Below are positions 6,401 to 8,375 of a stretch of 8,375 bases of DNA, piece by piece. Each line of letters opens with the position of its first letter. The first letter of the stretch is position 1. Location: positions 1 to 8,375 of the forward strand of contig CAILTZ010000613.1 in the NCBI GenBank assembly GCA_903837255.1. The letters are read 5' to 3'. The notes under the pieces were generated by a model. It saw nothing but the letters and a program-made list of their open reading frames with translations, was not told where the DNA came from and made no database searches. The position numbers and the translations under genes are program-made. Source of the stretch: an uncultured Pirellula sp. Lineage in GTDB: Bacteria; Planctomycetota; Planctomycetia; Pirellulales; Pirellulaceae.

Positions 6401-8375
6401 TGGAGCTAGTTCCTACGTCCATCCAGTCGATTGCATCGCCTGGCTCGTGGGCTGGCGTTTCCACCCAAACCTATTCAAACGATCGCAATGTGGGTGTTTT
6501 GCCGGAGCGCGAGTCGTCGCTTGCCAACGCTCCTGGCGCCAATGACGATCCGAGCAAAGCTCAGTACTTGGGACAACTTGCCAACTCGATCAACAGTGGC
6601 GACGAAAACACCCGGTTGGGATTTGAGATCCAAGGTGTGATCAACAAACCGTCGGATGTCGATGTTTACAGCTTCACTGCCTTTGGTGGGACCGAAGTTT
6701 GGCTCGACATCGATAAGACCGATGCGAACCTCGATACGGTTGTGGAACTGGTCTCGGCAGACGGGGAGATCCTAGCCCTGTCGGATGACTCGTACCTCGA
6801 AGAAGTCGATAGAGCCAACAACCCTCTCTTCAGTGCTCTGCCGGGTAATGCCGTGCAGTCGCTGCGCAAGAGTTCGCCGACGATTTACCCGCAGTCCTCG
6901 CGTGGTGAGCCTCGCGATGACTACAGCACCAACGCCAAGGATGCTGGTTTGCGAGTCGTGCTACCGGGTCAAAACAGCCAAATTTCCCTTTATCACATTC
7001 GCGTTCGATCCAGCAACCAACGATCGGGCCAGCCAGCCAACACTCCGGCTCTGAGCGATTCGGCTTCGGTGGGCCAAGGACTCTCGCGAGGAGCTTACCA
7101 ACTCCAAGTGCGTCTCGGGGAAAACCAAGAGTATCCCGGAACCTCGGTGGCTTATGCAGACATCCGCTTTGCATCGACAGGCTTGACCCTTCGCGGCGTG
7201 CCAAGGCATTCCCCACTCGTGGGCGAAACCGCAGAGATCAACAGCGGCAACAACAACACGTTCGTGACCGCCCAAGAGCTCGGCAACATCCTGACGACCG
7301 ATCGCAAGACGATCTCTTTGGCTGGCAACATCGATTCTGCCACCGATGTAGATTGGTTTACTTTTACGATCGATTACACCCAGCTTGTCACGCCGCTTGC
7401 TGAATACCTCTCGACGATCTTCGACCTGGATTACGCCGATGGCATCGGACGTGCAGATCTCTCGATGTACTTGTTTGCTCCAACAGCCAACGGGCAGAGC
7501 GCTTCGTTGATTCGTGTTGGTCAAAACAGCAACATCCTCGATGACCGTCAAGCAGCCGTCTCGCAGGCAACCAATGCAGACCTTGGACGCGGCTCGACCG
7601 GTACGCTCGATCCTTACATCGGTCCGGTCGAGTTGCCCGCAGGGCGATATTACTTGGCGGTAACCAACCGCACCCAAGTTCCCACGGTGTTGGCAAACCG
7701 CCTGAGCAACTCTCTAGGAGCCTCCAATCTGCGGATTTTGCCAGTCTCCAGTGGCAGGTTCATCGTCGAAGACCGCGTCGGAAATGACCAGCTCAGCTCG
7801 GCCGTTCCACCCATCAGTCCGACGTTCCTCGATCTGCAATCTCGGATCGAATACTCCCTGGGTGATGTTCCCCTGTACGTCAGCGCGGCTTCTGCGCTGG
7901 GTACCCAGTACTACATCGCCAATTCCTTCACCGGTCAACTCCCCAACAATGTTGGAATCGCTCCGCCGTCGATGAGGGATACCTTCATCCGGCCCAACGG
8001 TGATTTGCGCGGGTTCCAAACCCCCAGCAACGACTTGTTCAATTACGAATTGGTCGATCCAGGGACCGCCACGACGAGAGTCCAAGGTGCCTTTGACTTC
8101 ACCGTGCGAGGTCTAGATAACGCCGGGGAGCTTTCAGATACCGCCGGCCAGTTTGACTCCGAAGCCTATACGAGTATGGGCATTCGGGATCAAACGGGTA
8201 CCGAAGCCGAATTCGGATTCTTGGTGGCCAATCGAAATCGCAGCTCGAACTTTGCAACGGCAAACAGAGGTGTAAGTTACTTCGATAACGTCCTGTACCG
8301 CTTCGATCCAAACACCGGTGCAGGTATCAGCGCACCGGCCCTGGACAATCAGTTCAATATCCCTGTAGCCAACGC
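454..8375 (+). CDS. Giant modular extracellular/surface protein of planctomycete type, 3' end beyond the window
   Basis: One frame runs without a stop from the ATG at 454 to the final base, giving at least 2640 residues. An in-frame TAG at 382-384 and the lack of any other ATG, GTG or TTG codon before 454 fix the start, and GAGG at 443-446 sits 7 bases upstream. Domain order by residue: LExR-xLM N-terminal motif (28-41), Ig-like region (44-517), metzincin-like domain with a destroyed zinc site (590-745), PPC-like domain (754-887), right-handed beta-helix (936-1818) with an FNIII-like insert (1265-1368), an unassigned module (1818-1988), two PPC-like domains (2045-2231, 2270-2410) and a probable beta-propeller start (2460 on). 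I found no cysteine codon anywhere in the frame. The composition, rich in Asn, Asp, Gly, Ser and Thr, suits a secreted beta-rich protein. Its function is not known; adhesion, glycan binding or cell-envelope structure are inferences. The reading frame is near certain and the domain labels are recognition from memory. Confidence 0.96.
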   Translation, partial: MKTFGFGSGSSTGNRTDRDRQRKKQLLRRSVLESLETRNLMTTGPQLVGVQPNEGSLIALAASSTPTVLQTSPRELVLRFNDGAELDANTLSGIQIKRAGADGVLSAAYLTTDLGTNGQVVVDFSASLPGQQGNGTEIFFTKSSRTVGPAGKPVSYPILSVQGQRINIDVNINPSFKTTANDLVKAMSEDPAVSSLIVTTLLRGFGTTVIADTVPTNQVLPLLGAGAARASTNFNSGLSTLQAEFVSSGSAAAANGVRIEFTSRSFDSPAPPNVIVSGSTVRIELNSNPRAQTTVGEVIDAVNASAEAQRLVVARLVSGDRLTRIGGNSTSYSPLILTGGDDQLITPAYIALGDTKREVIIRFAEALPDDSYLIDIFGTGPFALRNVDGFAFNGGVSRSVRFDLDLGPTIQAVVPQPVVTSGTTKQQLRNVIYVYFNGDKLDSVEAVKPVYYQLVYTNNTLNGGDDIAFRPIGVNYDATLNRVALTFERNLDALVNPSNPSAGPLPLTALRLRIGNDNSVSNTSVTTLAPANDPGSRFDTAMDLGGGWLAGPGAKAAIVSSEIKNSTPYTLDFPGSNSESGNRDNRYQHHVTRSDADGIEVVYYNFASQLGTANASVQLNAITEIQKTMARQVVSLYEKYLGVRFVESDNQGFTIAVGDMQVINPLTALTPVAPNQPGDNITFAAGPLLANGSQSAVVIDSQEFNTADDNLFGSELFRSFMRGIGVLLGLGNADELPQSTVQNSNPITDPNVENVFPGNADITHGQYIFRPEGKDIDLYRFVVPESGGSLSLQAIAERQSNSSLLDASIRLYRNEGNSSQPKWVELAANEDYFSEDPRISLDFVKPGEYVVGVSAKGNTSYDPTIDDSGLGGRSEGKYDLRIDFAPPAVSTLTDADGSPTQIDGDGDGRPGGVFNYWFVPTRPDRSTTATTDRSSYTIWVDKTASASGNGTLALPYNTISRALTEAASVANADTTATRAITVRILGNSSNRAYEIGFNRLGQAMADGTTFDVPKNVNVMIDAGAIIKMGRSRVSVGSSTVSVNRSGGTLQLLGIPDSKVIVTSINDTTGVGVNPDRTPPAPSAGDWGGLDFRNRIDGSDETRTDKERAGLFLNALYHADLRYGGGQVIVDGVSQVITPINIIDSRPTIANSLITRSADAAMSATPNSFREDDYRDPKSQAAGLFIPDYDRVGPDIHGNLVVNNTINGLFVKTRTGASQTLETVTTAARFDDIDIPHVLGENLVIAGTPGGGLLDVASPPTTVVTAQRSGSGSLAAGVYNYRLVYVDASGNESLASIPTSSTTVTQGSSISLANLPPVNASLPYVGRRIYRSDANGGGTYRFVAQINAIATTFVDNGTVSGNALVELSAKIRPRLDASLVMDPGLIVKNRGSRIEVKDGANLVAEGTDGLPVIMTSINDIRYGFGGTFDTASNKGATAATPGDWGGLYVGHGSEASLDYNRVSYGGGTTRIEGNFASFNAIEVHQADFRLANSLVEFNAAGNEANAGDPERLGRGTNDASAIFVRGAQPQILNNRISDNSGAAISIDVNALSVQKVDDSGRQTGELGTTGEYLANQGALVRGNRLSRNAINGMLVRGQELTSQSVFDDTDIVHVVQSTITSDNLHTFGGLQLKSDANQSLVVKFGGGSSLAGLNATGSPLDHANRIGGSIQIMGQPGFPVILTSIGDDSVGAGFGVDGRPAFDTDNNGSNTTSGEIVLPFGPEVDRGTLIDNDVDVNRPGFFSFEPSPGGDGSFGTRGGITAQGNTQQFIDQSVIFAFNNYIDVGGDGNAVRLANTTITQPPTLVSPDVVISRGTFVGNNSAVVRWTVESRFKNGVAKLFNTLTLDSDSPLGNIRFINYLDEDILSPSDDFLYLTGTPGNPDFRAYTIDDRERVGFSHGGVYTPGIDLVNANYLGFAADEYRDLANAIEGPGTNYTPAGNIDLVDLPPITDPVLGQIYGLADVTTALAWQVTPSANTSRMTSFLELVPTSIQSIASPGSWAGVSTQTYSNDRNVGVLPERESSLANAPGANDDPSKAQYLGQLANSINSGDENTRLGFEIQGVINKPSDVDVYSFTAFGGTEVWLDIDKTDANLDTVVELVSADGEILALSDDSYLEEVDRANNPLFSALPGNAVQSLRKSSPTIYPQSSRGEPRDDYSTNAKDAGLRVVLPGQNSQISLYHIRVRSSNQRSGQPANTPALSDSASVGQGLSRGAYQLQVRLGENQEYPGTSVAYADIRFASTGLTLRGVPRHSPLVGETAEINSGNNNTFVTAQELGNILTTDRKTISLAGNIDSATDVDWFTFTIDYTQLVTPLAEYLSTIFDLDYADGIGRADLSMYLFAPTANGQSASLIRVGQNSNILDDRQAAVSQATNADLGRGSTGTLDPYIGPVELPAGRYYLAVTNRTQVPTVLANRLSNSLGASNLRILPVSSGRFIVEDRVGNDQLSSAVPPISPTFLDLQSRIEYSLGDVPLYVSAASALGTQYYIANSFTGQLPNNVGIAPPSMRDTFIRPNGDLRGFQTPSNDLFNYELVDPGTATTRVQGAFDFTVRGLDNAGELSDTAGQFDSEAYTSMGIRDQTGTEAEFGFLVANRNRSSNFATANRGVSYFDNVLYRFDPNTGAGISAPALDNQFNIPVAN
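535..576 (+). other. N-terminal LExR-xLM (planctomycetal LEPR-xLL type) motif, residues 28-41
   Basis: After a short Gly/Ser-rich stretch and a very basic segment (R18-R29 with RQRKK), the protein reads RRSVLESLETRNLM. This matches the planctomycete N-terminal pattern with two arginines, LESLE, an arginine two residues later and a paired Leu-Leu/Met at the end. That motif is known from many large, presumably exported planctomycete proteins. No hydrophobic core typical of a Sec signal peptide is seen before or directly after it. Removing this segment by choosing the Met at residue 41 as start would lose the motif, so the upstream ATG is preferred. Confidence 0.75.
583..918 (+). other. First Ig-like domain (bacterial Big_5-like), residues 44-155
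   Basis: The segment begins GPQLVGVQPNEGS and continues to SPRELVLRFNDGAELDANTL, followed by a GIQIKRAG strand. This is the usual layout of SbsA-type bacterial Ig-like domains: a proline at the start, then 'observed versus expected' strand pairs such as LVLRF and the loop DAxTLxGIxI. The fold assignment is from pattern recognition, not a search. The role is likely that of a spacer or adhesive domain exposed outside the cell. Confidence 0.5.
934..1437 (+). repeat. Duplicated about 52-residue unit, residues 161-212 and 276-328
   Basis: Two segments align without large gaps. Copy 1 (nt 934-1089) starts VQGQRINIDVNINP and continues TTANDLVKAMSEDPAVSSLIV; copy 2 (nt 1279-1437) starts VSGSTVRIELNSNP and continues TTVGEVIDAVNASAEAQRLVV. 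Shared features are V-x-G, a hydrophobic strand, an NP pair, TT, an amphipathic helix with an A-V/M-N/S core, LVV/LIV and a downstream G. The layout (strand, TT, helix, strand) recalls small modules found in flagellin and hook-type proteins, but I cannot assign a family. Divergence is high, so this is an old duplication at protein level rather than a DNA repeat. Confidence 0.55.
1672..2004 (+). other. Second Ig-like domain, residues 407-517
   Basis: GPTIQAVVPQPVVTSGT repeats the 'GPxLxxVxPxxG' opening of the first Ig-like domain. It is followed by LRNVIYVYFNGDKLD, a paired Tyr-Tyr strand (VYYQLVYT), and LNRVALTFERNLD. The 'xVxVYFNxDxLD' strand-loop is the Big_5-type hallmark. It is preceded by a strand-rich stretch (residues 338-406: IALGDTKREVIIRFAEALPD) that probably completes the previous domain. 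Its role is probably as a stalk in an extracellular protein. Confidence 0.5.
2221..2688 (+). other. Metzincin/matrixin-like domain with erased zinc-binding motif, residues 590-745
   Basis: The stretch DGIEVVYYNF, then ITEIQKTMARQVVSLYEKYL followed by GVRFVES, then FTIAVGDM, follows the order of matrixin-like peptidase domains, with a beta strand, a long helix ending before 'YLGVxFVE', and further strands. The active-site helix is present but reads RGIGVLLGLGN (R722-N732). Set against HExxHxxGxxH, the three histidines and the glutamate are replaced by R722, G723, V726 and N732, while I724, G725, L727-L728, G729 and G731 of the helix-turn framework remain. No methionine for a Met-turn follows before residue 760. 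If the family assignment is right, this is a pseudo-protease, retained as a fold but not as an enzyme. Confidence 0.6.
2713..3114 (+). other. PPC-like beta-sandwich domain 1, residues 754-887
   Basis: ENVFPGNADITHGQYIFRPE, then DIDLYRFVVPESGGSLSLQA, then ASIRLYRNEGN, then WVELAANEDYFSEDPRISLD and PGEYVVGVSAKG, then GKYDLRI, has the order of the bacterial pre-peptidase C-terminal domain: D-x-D-x-Y/F-x-F, a P/G-rich turn, xLxLY, a D-D/E-rich loop, PGxYxVxV. Such domains occur in secreted hydrolases and adhesins and may bind calcium. It directly follows the degenerate peptidase-like domain, the usual place for a PPC domain in a secreted protease. Confidence 0.6.
3160..3177 (+). other. Aspartate-rich Ca2+-type loop (DGDGDG), residues 903-908
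   Basis: D903-G-D905-G-D907-G908 is a DxDxDG calcium-binding loop, and a nearby D894/D896 pair (TDADG) repeats the pattern a few residues earlier. It joins the PPC-like domain to the beta-helix and is followed by GGVFNYWF. Calcium stabilisation of an extracellular linker is the likely purpose. A lone loop is not proof of binding. Confidence 0.55.
3259..5907 (+). other. Right-handed parallel beta-helix region, residues 936-1818, with composite repeat
   Basis: The region opens YTIWVDKTAS ... LPYNTISRALTEA, the N-terminal signature of pectate-lyase-like beta-helices (a 'WVD' strand, then 'PYxTIxxAL'). Coils with an Asn ladder follow, for example RPTIANSLI (1145-1153), GPDIHGNLVVNN (1192-1203), QPQILNNRISDNSGAAIS (1527-1544). 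Landmarks recur: IIK 1025-1027 / IVK 1385-1387 / VVK 1640-1642; TSIND 1062 and 1414, TSIGD 1682; GDWGGL 1084 and 1441; YGGG 1122 and 1463; FDDxDIxHV 1229 and 1605. The first two units are about 350-375 residues apart. Beta-helices of this kind act in polysaccharide lyases, adhesins and phage-type tail proteins. I see no clear lyase active site, so function is open. Confidence 0.65.
4246..4557 (+). other. Fibronectin-III/Ig-like insert within the beta-helix, residues 1265-1368
   Basis: A compact segment beginning SGSGSLAAGVYNYRLVYVD, then SGNESLASIPTSSTTV, then ISLANLPP, then GRRIYRSDANGGGTYRFV, and ending TTFVDNG, interrupts the beta-helix between its first and second composite units. The pattern 'LxAGxYxYxxxYVxxxGNES ... 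LxxLPP ... RRIYRSxxxGxxYxxVAxI ... TxFxDN' is that of the beta-sandwich domains found in phage tail and host-specificity proteins and in bacterial surface proteins. It has no counterpart in the second unit, so it looks like an insertion in one repeat copy. Confidence 0.55.
5905..6417 (+). other. Unassigned module, residues 1818-1988
   Basis: NSAVVRWTVESRF starts a strand-rich stretch, followed by TLTLDSDSPLGNIRFINYLD and SPSDDFLYLTGTP with FRAYTIDDRERVGFSHGG, then DLVNANYLGFAADEYRDL and a tail ending MTSFLELVP. I associate this block from memory with other giant planctomycete proteins, but know no family or function name. Predicted as a beta-sandwich-like module with a short helical AADEYRDLANAI segment. 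The next segment carries PGSWAGV (1996-2002), which resembles the GDWGGL landmark of the beta-helix units. Confidence 0.4.
6586..7146 (+). other. PPC-like domain 2, residues 2045-2231
   Basis: GFEIQGVINKPSDVDVYSFT, then AFGGTEVWLDIDKTDANLDT, then VVELVSADGEILALSDDS, and a late GAYQLQVRLGE strand, show the 'G-x-I-x-x-x-D-x-D-x-Y-x-F ... LDxxxxLDTVLELxxxDGxxLAxxDDS ... GxYxLxV' course of a pre-peptidase C-terminal domain. It is longer than usual because of a Pro/Ser/Asp-rich insertion of about 60 residues before the last strands (2130-2190), which lacks predicted structure. It is the best PPC match in the protein. Confidence 0.65.
7261..7683 (+). other. PPC-like domain 3, residues 2270-2410
   Basis: ISLAGNIDSATDVDWFTFTI, then DLSMYLFAPTANGQSASLIR, a DDRQAAVS loop, and PAGRYYLAVTN form a third copy of the PPC layout: a D-x-D-W-F-x-F strand, an L-x-M-Y-L-F strand, an acidic loop, and a terminal P-x-G-x-Y-Y-L-A-V-T-N. 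It follows domain 2 after a stretch of about 40 residues containing GVPRHSPLVGE and the N-rich INSGNNNTF. Tandem PPC domains near the C-terminal part are in keeping with a wall- or matrix-bound secreted protein. Confidence 0.6.
7831..8375 (+). other. Start of a probable beta-propeller-like region, residues 2460 on, cut by the window
   Basis: DVPLYVSAASALGTQYYIAN with TGQL, then FIRPNGDLRGFQTP, then NDLFNYELVDPGTATTR, and later NVLYRFDPNTGAGISAPA, look like repeated four-strand blades that read 'LYV ... TGxL ... RPxGxLxG ... LYxxDPxTG'. This is typical of propeller-type repeats. At most two blades are visible, so the type cannot be fixed. It continues past the end of the window. Confidence 0.45.

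Noticed and set aside
6961..7677. Reverse-strand ORF of 238 codons opposite the PPC-like domains.
   Set aside because: Same reasoning: an antisense shadow of the forward gene without recognisable motifs.
454..8375. CRISPR array, mobile element, tRNA or rRNA within the window.
   Set aside because: No direct DNA repeats with regular spacers, no terminal inverted repeats or transposase motifs, and no tRNA-like fold were seen; repetition exists only at the protein level.

Overview
The window looks like bacterial DNA from a planctomycete, most likely a Rhodopirellula/Pirellula-type member of the Pirellulales. This rests on a single very large, moderately GC-rich, low-complexity-free reading frame. 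Its protein begins with the LExR-xLM variant of the planctomycetal 'LEPR-xLL' N-terminal motif. It is then built from modules that recur, as far as I remember, in giant secreted planctomycete proteins. No search could be run, so the taxonomic call is recognition plus inference.

Layout. Bases 1-453 carry no convincing gene. They hold a 12-bp perfect palindrome, two small inverted repeats and a GAGG ribosome-binding site at 443-446. From the ATG at 454 one frame stays open to the last base (at least 2640 codons), so the gene is cut by the window edge and neither its stop nor a terminator is visible. The remaining open frames on both strands are best explained as shadows of this gene.

Protein architecture, in residues: basic N-terminus with the LExR-xLM motif (28-41); Ig-like/adhesion-type region with a duplicated small unit (44-517); metzincin-like domain whose zinc motif has been erased (about 590-745); first pre-peptidase C-terminal (PPC)-like beta-sandwich (754-887); aspartate-rich calcium-type loop (903-908); long right-handed beta-helix with a roughly 350-375-residue composite repeat (936-1818) interrupted by a fibronectin-III-like insert (1265-1368); an unassigned module (1818-1988); two more PPC-like domains (2045-2231 and 2270-2410); and the beginning of a probable beta-propeller (from about 2460).

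How it works together. Everything points to one very long, cysteine-free, extracellular or cell-surface modular protein, presumably structural, adhesive or glycan-binding. No intact catalytic site was recognised. The most notable points are the inactivated protease motif, the absence of cysteine across 2640 residues, and the long-period repeat in the beta-helix. I see no evidence of a multi-gene system, mobile element, CRISPR array or RNA gene in the window.
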